DNA of 64,000 nt from Omphalotus guepiniiformis (Eukaryota; Basidiomycota; Agaricomycetes; Agaricales; Omphalotaceae). Below, in pieces: positions 11,707-24,453 of the stretch (position 1 is its first letter; each line of letters opens with the position of its first letter). The stretch spans positions 2,356,001 to 2,420,000 of the forward strand of contig JAQOOI010000022.1 in the NCBI GenBank assembly GCA_028554645.1. The letters are read 5' to 3'. The notes under the pieces were generated by a model that searched no databases, was not told the DNA's origin, and worked only from the letters and a program-made list of their open reading frames with translations. The position numbers and the translations under genes were made by a program.

Positions 11707-14700
11707 ATGGAAAGCGACAGCTCTACCCAATCTGATTCTGAAGACGAAAGTTCCATGATTGGATGGATGGATCTGGGATTCTCGGAGCCAAACTCATCTA
11801 ATGCTTCAGCTGATTTATTAGGTCATGTCGATAGAAGCATCCGAGGAAACGTAGTGTTTGGAATACAGACATTGGAGGGCATCAACTTGGGCGATATCCA
11901 TGCAGCAAGTGTATACCCAGTTTTTCATACTTCTTGTGCTGAAATTCAGCAGGACAACACTAGAATTCACGCACAGATCTTAGAGGCGTCTAATGCCATC
12001 ACTGACTTTCTTGAGGGCTTGATGTCGAATAGACCGTGGGCGGTAGAGCAGCTATCTTTCTTTGCGTTACTCGGTGCGTTTGTTCTGATATTGTGGTCTC
12101 ACCATTCCTGAATTTACTTTTTCCCTCGTTCATCCGTCGTTTCTGCGCATACTATTTGGTCATAGAAGGGTATTTCACAAAATTGCTGCGCGAGCAGTAA
12201 TCCCTGGAACGTTTGCCTCGACCATCGTCTGTTGGGTGGACGCTCTCTTGGCTAAAATAGCTGATGTAACTATGCTGCTTGCATGTGGCTGTTCACTACG
12301 ACAATCCGCCTCCGAATCCCTGAATGCTCACCAAGAGAATAACGGCCTCAGAGCTGCCTCCCAACTTCCCAGTTCGTACAAAGTCTCGTAAAAAAACTTA
12401 CCTCGCCCCTGAATTTCGCCATTTCAGATGAGTGGATCAAAGTTCCTTCCACTATGTGTTCAAATCACACATCTCCAGCTGCTAAAAGGCTTGCGATGCA
12501 ATTGACATTTGCGGTCTTCATTATCAGTCCCCGACTAACGGATATCAATCTCTGGAGAGGATCTCACAAGTATATAATTCTCCTTCCAGCTATCGAGTCT
12601 TACCACAATGCTTTACAGTGTCAGAGCTTCAGAGCTGCTTCAAATCACGGACGACTACATACTAACCTTGACTTCGAGCAATGAATTCATGGCGCCGTTC
12701 TCATGCGACATTATTGGCCAGCAGACGCGTCTGACCTACGCAATGACTATAACTCTGTTCGCTGTTCGTCTTCGCTCTACATAATTGTCGAGCTATGGCT
12801 CATGTGCAACCACTAGGTATTGGATACGGAGGTACATCGAATTGCTCCCGATTCTCCTTTGAGACCTCGTACAATGTCCAGCCTTTTGAATATGATACAC
12901 CACATATTCCCACCTTCGGATCTCGCAGAAGGCGCCTTTGACATTACACCGGTGACGAAGCTTGATCCTGCTCAGACATTACTCATACAATCATACGACA
13001 CCGTCCATTGGTTCTGGGAGACATTCAATGATTCTAGAGTTGCTGGCTCAGAATGCGTGACTAGCTTGGTACTTGTTAGATCTTCAGACGTCGACCCGAA
13101 GCTAATTTTATTGCAGACTTCGACCTGGTTATTCCATCTAGAATACAGAGACGTCACAGATAGCGCGTCCTACGCACAAACATTTTCACTGCTTGAGAAG
13201 AACCCGTCGATTGCCGGACAGGCTATCAAGGTAAGCTCCGTCGTGGATATTGAACATTGGTTTCATTCCGTTTTAGAAAATTCTGAGTCAGAGTATGAGG
13301 ATCATGCTGGCAGAACAATCACTCTCGCAGATCGCTTTTTCCACAGTGCTCTCAAAGTCTTGCCAGGCACTCATACACCTGCAGCGATACACTGTGCTGC
13401 GTGCTGAACCCTTGTTGGTTGATGTACAGAGTCTCGGTCATTCTTTGCTAGGAATACTAGCTCTTTTACTCGGTGATCTTGATACCCAAAGATTTGGCCG
13501 TAAGAGTTTCCATTTCGGCTTTCGGTGACCGTGCTTCATACTCCTGATTCTAGCTGCAATTGATTTCCTCGAATGTCTAACTCTCCTCGACAAAGACAAG
13601 ATAGAAAGCGCATTGGTTATGACGTGTGAAGATCCACAGATTCGTTTTATTGAAAGGGTGGATGAACGTATGTTTTTTTTCACTTAGTGCCCGCACATGT
13701 GCTAATAGACGCATAGTGGTCCTTCAGTCCCGAAGGTGAATCTTCTCTAAGTGAAGCTGTCAATGATAAATCATGCGCTAGATCTAGATGCACTACTCAG
13801 AAAGTCGACCAGATTGACTTGACGAATGCTGAATGTGAAAAGTTTAGGATAGTTTTATCCTTCCTGACCGTCATCTGGCACGGCAAGGGGAAACAAAGCT
13901 TTCATGGCCGTTCTTTTGTCCTTTTGCTGTCATCCCTCATTGATACCCTTCTAAATAGAAGGATGAGCGTTCAAGCCTTCAATCATCTACGTGATTCTGT
14001 TATAACTGCATATTCGATGCTAGACGACGAGTCACGTTCCAAAATGGTGAACAAGCAGGATGCTATTTGGAGGTTATCAATGAATGCCGGTTGTTCGAAT
14101 CTCACTGTAGCCTGTATGATCGGGGTTTACTTTGAACGAGCCGCATTTTGCTAGGCTGACCAGTGTCTTTAGCGAGTTTTGCTCATCATCTGATGCATAC
14201 TGACCGCCTGTCGGACTCCCTCTGCTGTGCTGAGGCATGGGAGTATATGCAAGATGCTCTATCCCTGATCATGCGACACCATTTTATCGGAGAGGAGGAA
14301 CCTATGGCACTCCTTGTGTCTCGATTCCTCTGTAGGGGCTTGATTCGTCTAATTCTCGCCCAGGATGTCGCTGCCGGTAAGCTCACTAATAACATTCCAG
14401 TATCTTACTCACAGTATTGACGATGCCAGTACACTTTGTGTTATGCTCCCCTTGGACGATGGGTTTTTGCAGTAACCTGAAGAGTTTATTGCATGGGGAT
14501 ACTTTGACATCCAAATCTTCATACCACGGTATTTTGAAGTCGCAGTTGACTTTAGACGGAAAGATCCTACTCGAACTCGTAAGACCTGTTGTTTTGCCAA
14601 GAGATAATTGACTCACGTCTCATAGATTGGCTCACGTCTCTGCCCCGACACTTGTTTGAATGCGGTAAATGAACCCTTTTGCGCTATATTTACCTCGAGA

Positions 14701-14797
14701 ACCTTTCTCATTCTCATCAGATTGTCCCCAATATCCGGTCCCGATTGATGTTCCGTGGCTCCTGCTCAAGCTTCAGTCTTCTGCTAGTTCCCGCTGA
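11707..14797 (+). CDS. Large multi-exon hypothetical protein, helical
   Basis: I do not recognise this gene. The ATG at 11707 opens an acidic Ser-rich stretch (SSTQSDSEDESS). At least nine exons follow, encoding a mostly helical, Leu-rich protein of roughly 750-800 residues with no catalytic motif or membrane span visible. Segments supporting coding are IAARAVIPGTFASTIVCWVD, SELLQITDDYILTLTSSNE, SLLNMIHHIFPPSDLAEGA, HWFWETFNDSRVAGSECVT, LHLQ-type helices near 13390, FRIVLSFLTVIWHGKGKQS and LIMRHHFIGEEEPMALLVS. The last exons read FIAWGYFDIQIFIPRYFEV, HWLTSLPRHLFEC and VPIDVPWLLLKLQ, with TGA at 14795-14797. Joining the exon ending near 14374 to this tail needs an unusual acceptor or crosses an in-frame TAA at 14473 (see findings). 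The repeated helices suggest an armadillo/HEAT-like scaffold, which is inference only. Confidence 0.6.
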
Positions 14798-15290
14798 TAC
14801 GACGTGATGAATGCATTGAAATCAGAATTTGGCAAGTCGCGGAATACTGTTAAATAAATACTTATCTGCGTCAGTCCTATCTATAGATTCTTTCCGGCTT
14901 TGTGGAAGAAGAAATGTAGCCTATGTACTTAAGACCCTGTACTTGAAATTCTGAGAAACCTGAGTGCACCGCCGACAGACCCTATGATCACAAAGAGTGG
15001 CAGGTGAAATTTGAAACCTTGCCATGATGTTTTACAATGGATTATCTGGGGTTGATAGTCGGTCCGATGACAATCCAACGTCAAACCGATGGAACTCATT
15101 TTATGTGGAACAAAATTAAGGCAGATAGCAAGAATCTGATTACTAGTGGCTGACTTATGTAAACTATACATACACTTGACCTCAGTTACGCTGTATCATG
15201 GCTGACTGCCCCTTGTACTTGACCGTCATCTAGGCATTGCTTTCTTCTAAAATCCTGCTCCTTTGAGCTTGCGCATAACTTTTGTAACCG
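14798..15290. other. Intergenic region
   Basis: 493 bases between two tandem plus-strand genes. It is AT-richer than its flanks. I see no convincing exon or RNA gene; it probably holds the 3' end of the upstream gene and the promoter of the downstream one. Confidence 0.5.
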
Positions 15291-16467
15291 ATGATCAACA
15301 GACGCAGGTCGCAGTCTGCTTCTGTTTCCTCTTCTCATCACCGATCGCCCCAGGCATCGTTCTGCACGCCTACCAAGAGAGCCTACCCACATTCTGCCTT
15401 CAATCCTTTTACTTTGGACCACTCTACGAGTCATACACAAGATGCTGATGGTTGGAGATCCAAGAGACGGCGAAGAGAAAGCTCGGTGAGTATCTTGTTT
15501 TTGACCGTCCCGTATGTATGCAATCTAAACGTCCTTTCAGCCTTCAGGAACTAGTTCAGACGACGATTCCATGCTAGAATCTTATCCACGAACCAATGAC
15601 AGTCGCATAATTACACCTCCCCCAGTACCTGTGTTTGCTGCAACCTCTGCCGAGTTTCACTTTTTTCCACAAAAAGATGCTCGCATACGTCACTCGGGGT
15701 CTAACTCCATCTCTACCGCTAAAATGGATCCCCAAAACGAGGCATATTCTTACTCTGAACTCAGCCGACTCAAATCCAGTGCATTTTGGGAGCTTAAACG
15801 GAGTGTGATGGAAAATGGAGAGGGGCTGGTGCGGCGTATGCGGGATTACGAGCATTCTCGCTCTAGATCAGATGCATTCTACAAAGTCAAGGATGCTCAG
15901 AAGCGGGGCCGAAAGCGATCCTCGCTGATCGTGCCCGTCAGAAAAGCATCCTCTCTTCAGACCGACTCTGAGTCCGAGAGCGAGGACGATATCCAAATAT
16001 TTTCTGGAGAGATACCACAAGTTTTTTTGTCTCGCGACACTCAAAGTAGAAGCTCACGAGGTATTTTAAAACAACCAATGGAAGGGAGCGGTCGTCCGGA
16101 GGAACGCTGTTCGTCTCCATGCTCTGTCTATATGTCTGACTCGTTTCCGGACCCGCTTTACCAATACCGAAGAAACGACGATCCCGCTCGGTCCACGCTC
16201 ACTTCGACGCCCACATTAACTCATTCGACTTCTTCCTCCAACTCCTCTATCAATTCTCTTACATTGCCGCCTGTCGCCACCAGCCCTGCCTCAGTAGCTG
16301 GCGATTCGTATCCACCCACCGCCTCTCGCTCCGAAAAGGCCCTTGCCGCTCTTAGCCTTGCCATGGCAAACGGTGCAGGCAGTATTACAGAAGATTACGA
16401 AGCACTTCGGGCCTTGCAACCTGTGTTAGCTCTAGACGACAGTGAGGTAGGGGAAATGTGGCACTAG
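15291..16467 (+). CDS. Low-complexity hypothetical protein (likely nuclear/regulatory)
   Basis: 373 residues in two exons (15291-15485 and 15541-16467). The N-terminus is Arg/Ser-rich with a basic run (SKRRRRESS) that could act as a nuclear localisation signal. The middle contains a conserved-looking helix (YSELSRLKSSAFWELKRSV, ENGEGLVRRMRDYE) and a second basic patch (KRGRKRSS). The C-terminal part is Ser/Thr/Pro-rich, then closes with EKALAALSLAMANGAG and EDYEALRALQPV. I see no enzymatic domain. Repeated SP/TP sites and acidic Ser clusters suggest phosphorylation. Function unknown. Confidence 0.7.
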
Positions 16468-16828
16468 TTCTTCGCCGTGTCGTTCTTTCTCAATCATCCG
16501 CCTCACTGTCAGGCAAAACACTTAACTTGTCTTCTTCGTTCACGCCGGGATATATTCTTGAAGCAAGACATTGAACGGTGCTATCTTCCCGAAACATATG
16601 AATCGTGCATAATTTTATTCTTGCAACCGTCGAAAAACGTATCATACGTCATAGCAACCAAATACAGTAATAAGCTTTCCTGATTTGAATGTACTATTGA
16701 CGATTGTGGGGCTGATTAGAATCTTGTCGAGTAAAATGAATGTCACGTATTACAATTACTACACAGGCCTATATATTTTACGTTACAGCAGAACAATACT
16801 CAGCACAGCAGCAACTCTAACAACCTAT
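16468..16828. other. Intergenic region between converging genes
   Basis: 361 AT-rich bases between the stop codons of two convergent genes. It probably holds both 3' UTRs. Nothing else is visible. Confidence 0.5.
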
Positions 16829-17800
16829 TCAAAAAGCAGAACCGATCACCTTCAGAGCAAGGGCTCGCAAGATCTGTTTAAATGCTGAAGGTCAGTGGCA
16901 TAGTATAGCCTCAAGAGAAGACACTGTACCTCGGCCTATATGATACGGAGGGATGAGAAAACATCACTTTACATTGCAAGGAACGCACCTTCTGGGTACC
17001 ACCCAAGTCGTTGAAAACAGCAGCGACACTTTTACCTTTGGCATCGCGTACGGCTCCTAGACGACTACCGGCATATCCCCCAAGCATGAGGCCCGGGAGG
17101 TTCGCAATTATGAAACCAAGTCCTGTACACGAATCAACATTATGACTTGAATATCATGATATGAGATGTGCTTACCACCTCCCGATATAGCGCCTGCATA
17201 TGTCCACCACGGCACCCGTTTCTCCACCTCTGGACGAAGGAGCTGGTTCTAACGTTCAGAATCGTACACCATAAACGAGAACAGTAAACCGCACCTCTTC
17301 AAAGACATCAGCAAACACTCCTTCAGGATCTGGCTGTTGTCCTGCAGTCCCTTGTGTCCCAGCACCGCTGCCTCCGAACAACCCACTAAATTGGGAGAAG
17401 AAATTCGAAGAAGACCCCGGATCTTGAGTGCGGTCACTAGACGCTCTAGAAGTATACAAAGCATCGTATTCTCTCCGTCTTGTCGTATCAGACAGCACGT
17501 AATAAGCATCCGCAACAGCCTGTCGTGTGAATGAATGAACGGAACTATGTGTGAATGAATACAAGGATGGATATATACCTGGAATTTTGCTGTAGCTCTC
17601 TTCTTCTCGGCAGGAGTGGCTTTGACTAGCCTATCGGGATGTGTCCTAGGATTCTGCGACGATCAACCAACAGCCTTTGTGAAAGCGAAAAGCTGGATAT
17701 TATACCTGAGAGACTCCTTCTTGTATGCCTGTCTGATCTCTTCTTGAGACGCAGACTTGGGTACGTTGAGAATTTGGTAGTAGTCAGGGAATTGGGACAT
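16829..17800 (-). CDS. J-domain protein with C-terminal glycine-rich membrane segment
   Basis: Hsp70 co-chaperone. The protein starts at ATG 17800 with the J-domain helix I (MSQFPDYYQILNVPKSASQE) and helix II (IRQAYKKESL). After an intron comes the catalytic HPD motif (RTHPDRLVKATPAEK), then helix III/IV (VADAYYVLSDTTRRREYDAL). A Gly/Ser/Gln linker rich in Phe follows. The C-terminal part has a Gly-rich hydrophobic stretch (AISGGGLGFIIANLPGLML, GGYAGSRLGAVRDAKGKSV) and ends LRALALKVIGSAF. About six exons. The last intron runs from GTACAG to AAACAG so that AEILRAL follows QK. The hydrophobic stretch suggests membrane association; which compartment is not evident. A TCACGTGA site lies 67 bases upstream of the start. 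Confidence 0.85.
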
Positions 17801-17866
17801 GGTCAGTGTTGGAGTTCAAAGTAGGTATAGCGACCCGAATGCAATGTGGTCGTTCATGATGTCATT

Positions 17867-17874
17867 TCACGTGA
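17867..17874. promoter_or_regulatory. TCACGTGA palindrome upstream of the J-protein gene
   Basis: A perfect 8-base E-box palindrome of the Cbf1/bHLH type, 67 bases before the J-protein start on the minus strand. Similar sites lie before RAP1, the TTL-like gene and the Gfo/Idh/MocA gene. The binding factor is inferred. Confidence 0.45.
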
Positions 17875-18063
17875 TCGCCTGCTCCATACTGAGTATGTAC
17901 TCAAAAAGTTAAATACTGCAATTTATTATTAGGGAATACAGCAGATTGTGGGATTAAAAGTCTACTTGCAGTCCAGCTTATATACTGTACATGTTTTAGA
18001 CCCATGCGTACGGGAAGTAAAGAAGAGGGAGTGAAAGATGTCAAGTATAAAGATATAGAAGAA

Positions 18064-21000
18064 TCATGAAATATCAGGGCTAATTCGAAGTATTCGGAAA
18101 GATCCTGCGTTTCGCTCACAAATGTAGATCTCGTCGTCCTTTCGACCCAAGAAGAGGACTTCATCATGATATTCAGTATCTGTATCACCAATATTGAACT
18201 CTGTCCTGCTTCCAGGCGACTTGGCTGACCCCGTCGAAAGTTTGTTTTTGGCTAGATTCGCCATATGGCTATGTCCAGTCTTGGGCCGTGCGGAGAGGAC
18301 CGTGGCAGATGTGGGAGATGAAGAGACAGGCGTCCCAATCTTCCAGACAAAGGGAGCGCGACGACTGATGCTGGATACAGCCGGACTAAACTGCGGCAGC
18401 ATAGTACGCGATTCGTCTGCGGGCCTAAGCAAGGCATCGCTAAGATCAACGGCCTCTACACCACCCTGACGCATGGCAATGAGGACGGAGCGATCCTTGA
18501 TATCAACTGCCTCTAAACGCTTGACATCTCCCATTCGACCCATCAACGACACAGGCTTTGAATCGTCGTCGTGACGATCATCCTCGCTCCAGACGAACCG
18601 ACCCTTGAGTACAGACCGCCCACGAGCATCCACGATTGCCGTGCTATGGCCACCGCGCGAAGAGAAGAATAGAGCTGGCGGGCCAAAATGGCGTGGCTGT
18701 GACAAGAGTGAGATCGGTTTTAGTAAAGGTTTGTCTGAGGGTTGAAAGACATTGGCTGGGGGAGTATTCGAAGAGGTGCGTGCGGCTTTGAAAGGATGTG
18801 TAGGATCCACGCTTTGCAGTCTCAGATCCTTCAATAACATATACTCAGAATCCTCCTCTTTTCGGACAGGAAGGTCGGGAGGTAGCAAACCATCCTTGTA
18901 CCATGCTTGCATCAAAGACGCCTTCCACGGTCCTATAGATAGATTGAATATAGATTAAGCTTCCAAGGGAGAAAGTTGACATACCATGCACAACTCCCTT
19001 TGGATCCCTGTAGAACCATTTTGATGGGGCGCTGGGTGTTGGTACTGGAAGTCCCGGGGGCGAAAAGTTCACCTGCGCGAGATCAACACTTCCACCACCT
19101 TCCGCCGGTTCATGCTCCGTACGATACTCTATGAAGTCGGCGTATGTCGGAGGTATAACATAATCATCTGCAATCGAAGCTAGAGGGAAACGTGGGGCAA
19201 AAGACAGCTGTTGAAAGGTCGTGTAAGGTCCCATTTGCGCAGTCGCCAGCGCAACCAATTCCTCCGCTTGGGCTACTGCAGAAGCCGAAGCTGGGCCCTC
19301 AGAATTGTTCTCAGGTATTGTACCGATAGAAGTTGTCGGAGCAGCAGGAGAAGGCGCGCCTCTCTCCTGCTCTGGATGCTGATTGGCTACAAATGGCGGC
19401 GTTTGTGGTCCTACAGGTCCTGGCCCACTAGCAACAACTGTAGCGCCGACAGCAACAGATACTCCTATACTAACGTTGACATTCGTGGTGTCCTCATCTG
19501 CGGGCAATTGCGCCTCCGAGTCATTTGTAGGAGCAGTGCCTTCACCGGTGCGAGCTTCCCTTGCGCGACGCCGAGCTGCACGGCGTTCAGCCCTCCCAAT
19601 ACGTACCTCGCGAACACGCACAGTAGCCGGCTCGAGACCAAAAACGTTTTGGGAAAATACAAGAAATACCTCTACGAGATCATCGCCTTGTAGTTGAAGT
19701 TCCAAGGAACGAGGTGAGTCAGGGAGAATGAAAGTCCTCGAAAGGCCCAGGGCAGTTCGATACGTTCCAGCAAACAGCTCAACTTTCTCGCCATTGTCGC
19801 CGCAAAGGATCGCCAGGAAACTGTTTGATGGTTAGTAGAGAACATAACATAGACTGCCGGAATCGAACCTCTTCTTGGCAGTTTCGACGGACTTGATCAT
19901 CAAGGAGCCTTTCGTTCCAGGAAGTTTGACATATTCCAACTTTGGCGGCGGAACATGCGCTACAATCGGAGACCCATTCATCTTCTTCGCACCATCAGCA
20001 TCCGATCCACCTGCTGTTGAAGGCCTATCGTTGTCGGAGCGTATGTTATTGATCGCATTGCTTATAATCTTTGGTAAGAATCGGGAGCGCGATGACGAAG
20101 ATACAGATGCTGCGGAATTAAGTGAGGGAACCGCAGAGGCAGAAGATACCATGGCAGCATTCTCGGGAAGGGGTGGAACTGGCCTGGAAGGAAGGCCGGG
20201 TTCGGCGCCGGCAGAGGAAGGCCGACGCGGCAAAGGAGATTGGTCAGAACGACGAGAAGTCGAATGCATAAGACGGGCAGGTGTTCGCTCACGCATCGGA
20301 GTTATGGAAGACGCAGAATGGCTCGTGGGTATTGAGCCGGAAGGCGGGGGGCTACTGGAAGGCTGGCTAAGCATTAACGACCACCTTCGCCGTCGGTTAT
20401 TGCTTCCATTGGCTGCCGTGGGGGTCAAATGGGACCCTTCAGTTGTGAACGACATAGCAGATTGCGCATCAGATGTCCGTGGACTCGACGGCTCATCATC
20501 ACCGGTAGCCACTGGATGTGAGGCTGAGATAAGTATAGGCTGTTGCGCCCGTCTGGTACCAGGCGGAGGTAGATCAGGTAACCGACTCTCTAACAGAGCC
20601 TGGGTCAAGCTAATCTGGCCGTTCACGCCAGCAACGTCCTCGTCCTCGTCACCATCTCCAAGTGGTGTATCCGGGTCTGGTGCAGTGTCCTGATTCGCTA
20701 AGTCCCGCAACCTCGGCGGGGAGTGCGAGAGCGCTTGGCGTAGAGTGAGTAAAGTGGGTGCAGGTGAGGGTTCGGGAGGAGCCACAGAGGTGTTGGAGTG
20801 AGTCAAGGAAAGATCAAGGTTTGCAGGGCGATTTCTACGCGATATGGCAGGAGAGCTGTTGTGAGAAACGGCACCGCTGAGCGTGTGTGCGCTATTAGTG
20901 GATTGGCTAAAGCTGGGTGCATGTGTCGCACTAGTCCGTTCGTCTAGGGCTTGACTTCCACTCGAGGCAGCGGCTACGACATTGATAGCTTCGTCATCAC

Positions 21001-22412
21001 TAGATTCAACCCAATCCTCCTTTGAATCGGGATCCCGTGGCCGCACCACTTCCGTGTTGACGCGGGATATTGAAGGAGCGTTAAGCACATCGGAAACAGA
21101 ACCTCCCCTAGACCTAGTTCGAACCGGAGTCAATGAGATCGTCGAATTGCGACTTCTCAGCATTTGTTGCGGTGACGTATGTTCTGGGGCGCTGTATGGT
21201 GGTGGCCGACCGGAAGGTTCGGTTGCCTGAGGGGCTTTGGGTCTCCGTGTGGTCGGCATTCTAGGGATGAGAGGTGCTTGGGGTGTTTGGATTGTTTGGA
21301 TCGGAGGCGGAACATGGCCGAATGAGCCCTTCCGGAGAATAGCGGCCCGGGAGTTGGAGTCGCTGGGCGGAGGAGTCGATGAGCTAGGCTTGCGAAGTTT
21401 TTCTGAGGAATCGCGAGCGTCTAAAGGAACCCCAGAGGAGACTTTCTTAGCCAACTCTCTCCGCATACGGTCCTTCTCGCGCCTGATTTCGACATCCATC
21501 CGCCATTCTACAGCCTTTCGAATTTCTTCAAGAGCATAAACTCGTACACCCTCCCTTCGACCTGCAATGGCAACTAGAACACCACGATGTTCCATAACAA
21601 CGATACTCTTAAAACTGACGCGGCGAATGAGAGCATAGGGCTGAGGTTCTGGGGGTGAAACGAGGGGAAGAACATCTAAGCCTTGCGCATGACAAAGTAA
21701 TAAATAATGTGGTGATAAGAAAGCGCCGCTCGACGGCGGAGTGCTAAAATGAGCGGGAGAAAGGTCCGGTGTGACGACAGACAATGAGAGACCGAGTTCC
21801 TGCAGGGTTGGAGGGGGCAGCTTTGGAGGTGGAGGAGGAAGAGTAAGGGGACTCGGAGAGGAAGATCTGGAAGGGTCACTACTGTCTGGCTTGTCCTGCT
21901 GCTGTGAAGACGAAGAAGCGGCGGGCTGTTCATCTCTAGTGTTATTCCGGACAGGCGCATCGCGTCGATGAATGAGATTATTGAAAAAACCAGACAATCG
22001 CTTTGAAGTCCTCGGCTGAAGGTAGAAGGGTTAGAATGAAAGGAAAAGAGAGAGATAGGGTAGTACAAACCTCAGCTATCGATCTTCGTCTCGAGAGACG
22101 GGCACGGTCGTCCACACCATCCCTGTGGGTACTTCTCGACGGCGAGGGTGGAGGTAGCGCGGAAGGTGGTGGTGTACTGGAAGACTGGTCATTGTGAGAC
22201 ATTCGAATGGCAGGCGCACTTTGAACGCTGACAGCGTCCGACATGGGTTCTGCTGTTGTCGCAGTGGTCGCAGGGCTCTGGGTCTTCTTCGGACTAACCT
22301 GGTCGTCGACCTCGACATGCTCGACAATGCCAGCAGGATGGTCAACGTACTGGACGTCGTGAGTGTCGCTCGAATTGTCGTCGACGTCGGCGAGGTTGGA
22401 CATTGCACTCAT
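18064..22412 (-). CDS. Large protein with CNH-like region and GYF domain
   Basis: About 1400 residues. The N-terminal ~130 residues are acidic and low complexity. After the first intron comes GFFNNLIHRRDAP, then a Pro/Ser tract and a beta-rich segment resembling a CNH (citron homology) domain: FLSPHYLLLCHAQGLDVLPL, ALIRRVSFKSIVVMEHRGVL and VAIAGRREGVRVYALEEIR. A ~450-residue disordered Ser/Pro region follows. The beta-rich theme then resumes (KSFLAILCGDNGEKVELFA, LELQLQGDDLVEVFLVFSQ). Next is a clear GYF domain split by an intron: WFYRDPKGVVHG, PWKASLMQAWYKDGLLPPDL. The C-terminus is a further beta-rich part ending FRILRISPDIS. GYF domains bind Pro-rich peptides. The start is probably ATG 22412, but coding-like text (GHFFPRLPTLDEEDE) continues upstream, so an extra 5' exon is possible. 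Confidence 0.75.
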
Positions 22413-22550
22413 AGCATCTCTGGGCGAAGTCGACCTTGTGCCGGCGGATTCGTCCTCTTCATCCAGGGTCGGTAACCGTGGGAAAAAGTGCCCATATTCG
22501 TCTTTCGGCGTCAATTGTCTTACTCCAGTTCTCCAGTTTCTCTGGCAAAA

Positions 22551-24453
22551 TGTGGTCAAGACGGCTGCCTACCGTTCTTAGAATCTCTTCTAGACGCTAC
22601 AATTCGGTCTTGTCTTCTCGTCTCAGCTCTGCATCTGAATCTGATGTTGCTCATTTCTCAAAAATTCTCGCTTCGCCAACTGCCATTCTTTCCACTTTAC
22701 CTCCCGTGAACACTCCTGCCGACGAACTCGACATATACAACAATGACTGGATGGGCAAGTATCATGGCAAATCAACAACTATTCTCAAACCCAAGTCAAC
22801 TGAGGAGGTCAGCGAGATTGTCAAGTGGTGTAATCAGAAGCGAATCGGTATTGTTCCTCAAGGCGGAAACACTGGTCTTGTTGGCGGAAGTGTTCCTGTC
22901 AAGGACGAAGTTATTCTTTCGCTAGCGAACATGAGCAAAGTGCGCTCATTCGACCCTGTATCCGGTATTAACTATTTTCATTGACCCACTCTTCAATCTA
23001 TTGATGCGACTATCCTCTATACAGGAATCTTGGTAGCAGATGCTGGTTGCATTCTCCAGTCTCTCACGGACTACGTAGCTCCCCATAATCACATAATGCC
23101 TCTGGATCTTGGTGCCAAAGGCAGGTGCGTGAACTCGTCTCCTTGCCTGTTTCTTTGGCTCATTCATCATCTCTTCTCCCGCCTCTCACGCATTCCGTGC
23201 CGTCCCATTCCGGTTGAGGTATCACATACAGCTGTCAGATAGGCGGGAATGTTTCCACGAATGCAGGAGGTCTAAGGCTCTTACGATACGGCTCTTTACA
23301 CGGTTCTGTACTCGGTCTTGAGGTCGTCCTTCCAGATGGTTCTATCCTCGATCAGTTGACGTCTCTACGAAAAGATAACACAGGTTAGACAATCTCGCTA
23401 ACGTTTGGAATCCGCGTTCATCCGCTGTCTTGTAGGGTATGACCTCAAACAGCTCTTCATCGGCGCTGAAGGCACTCTTGGCATCATTACCGGTGTATCA
23501 ATTTTGACTCCTCCTTCGCCACAAGCATCCAACAATGTCATCCTGGCTTTGCCCCATTTTGACAATGTTTTACCGCTCTACACAACTGTCAAGAGACAAC
23601 TGTCTGAGATTTTGTCGGCATTCGAATTCATCGACCGAACGGCATATAACTTGGCTGTAAAGCACGGACAGGGTCGTGCTCTTAGTGACGAAGAGGTTGA
23701 AGGTGCCGAGTGTTTTGTGCTCGTTGAAACTAGTGGTGGGAAGAGAGAACATGACGAGGAGGTAAGATTTTTCAAAACTATGCGGAGTATGTTCTACGAT
23801 TGAGCTCTATTTTCAGAAATTGAACACCCTCCTCGAGAGTCTCCTTGAGGCCGACACACCTCTGATTAATACTGGAGTTCTCGCACAAAATCCTGCGCAG
23901 TTTTCTTCGCTTTGGGCTCTGCGAGAGGGCGTGACTGAGGCCGTGTCGAAGGAGGGTAAGGCTTACAAGTATGACATATCCGTCCCATTGTCGTCGTTCA
24001 AGGAATGCGTGGATAAAACAAGAGAGCATCTCAGACAGAAAGGCTTGCTTGGAGATGACAAGGTCAAAGCCGTCATTGGCTACGGACATGTTGGAGATGG
24101 TATGTTAAATTCTAAATCTAAATTATGACAACTGCTGATTGGTCTGTAATCGTAGGCAATTTACATTTGAATGTAATCGCCAGTGCGTATTCGCAAGAGA
24201 TACAGGACGCTCTTGAGCCATTCATCTACGAGCTTGTTGGTGTGTAACATTGTGTTCTCCCTCGCAGCTTATTTTTTACTAGTTTCACGCAGCATCGTAC
24301 CGCGGCTCGGTATCTGCTGAACATGGAATTGGCGCTATGAAAACTCATGCCCTACACTATTCAAAGAGCGAAATAAGCATCGCATGGATGAAGAAAATCA
24401 AAGAGCTTTTCGATCCAAATGGCATCATGAATCCTGGAAAGGTGTTGGAGTGA
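22551..24453 (+). CDS. DLD2: FAD-linked D-2-hydroxyacid dehydrogenase, mitochondrial (Dld2/D2HGDH type)
   Basis: Oxidises D-2-hydroxyglutarate or D-lactate; the Dld2/Dld3/D2HGDH family passes electrons to cytochrome c or pyruvate. The ATG at 22551 opens an Arg/Ser-rich presequence ([19 protein letters not shown]), which points to mitochondria. The FAD-binding PCMH core shows [36 protein letters not shown] and, after introns, the Gly-rich segments [10 protein letters not shown] and [20 protein letters not shown]. The C-terminal FAD-oxidase domain has [40 protein letters not shown] and [10 protein letters not shown], ending [14 protein letters not shown]. The histidines of GHVGDGNLH and the AEHG motif are the family's metal/substrate residues. 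About eight exons. D2HGDH and D-lactate activity cannot be told apart from sequence alone. Confidence 0.88.

Noticed and set aside
19875..20693. 272-codon plus-strand frame opposite the CNH/GYF gene
   Set aside because: It is the antisense of a Ser/Pro-rich coding exon, whose codon bias keeps the reverse frame open. Splicing and domains support the minus strand.
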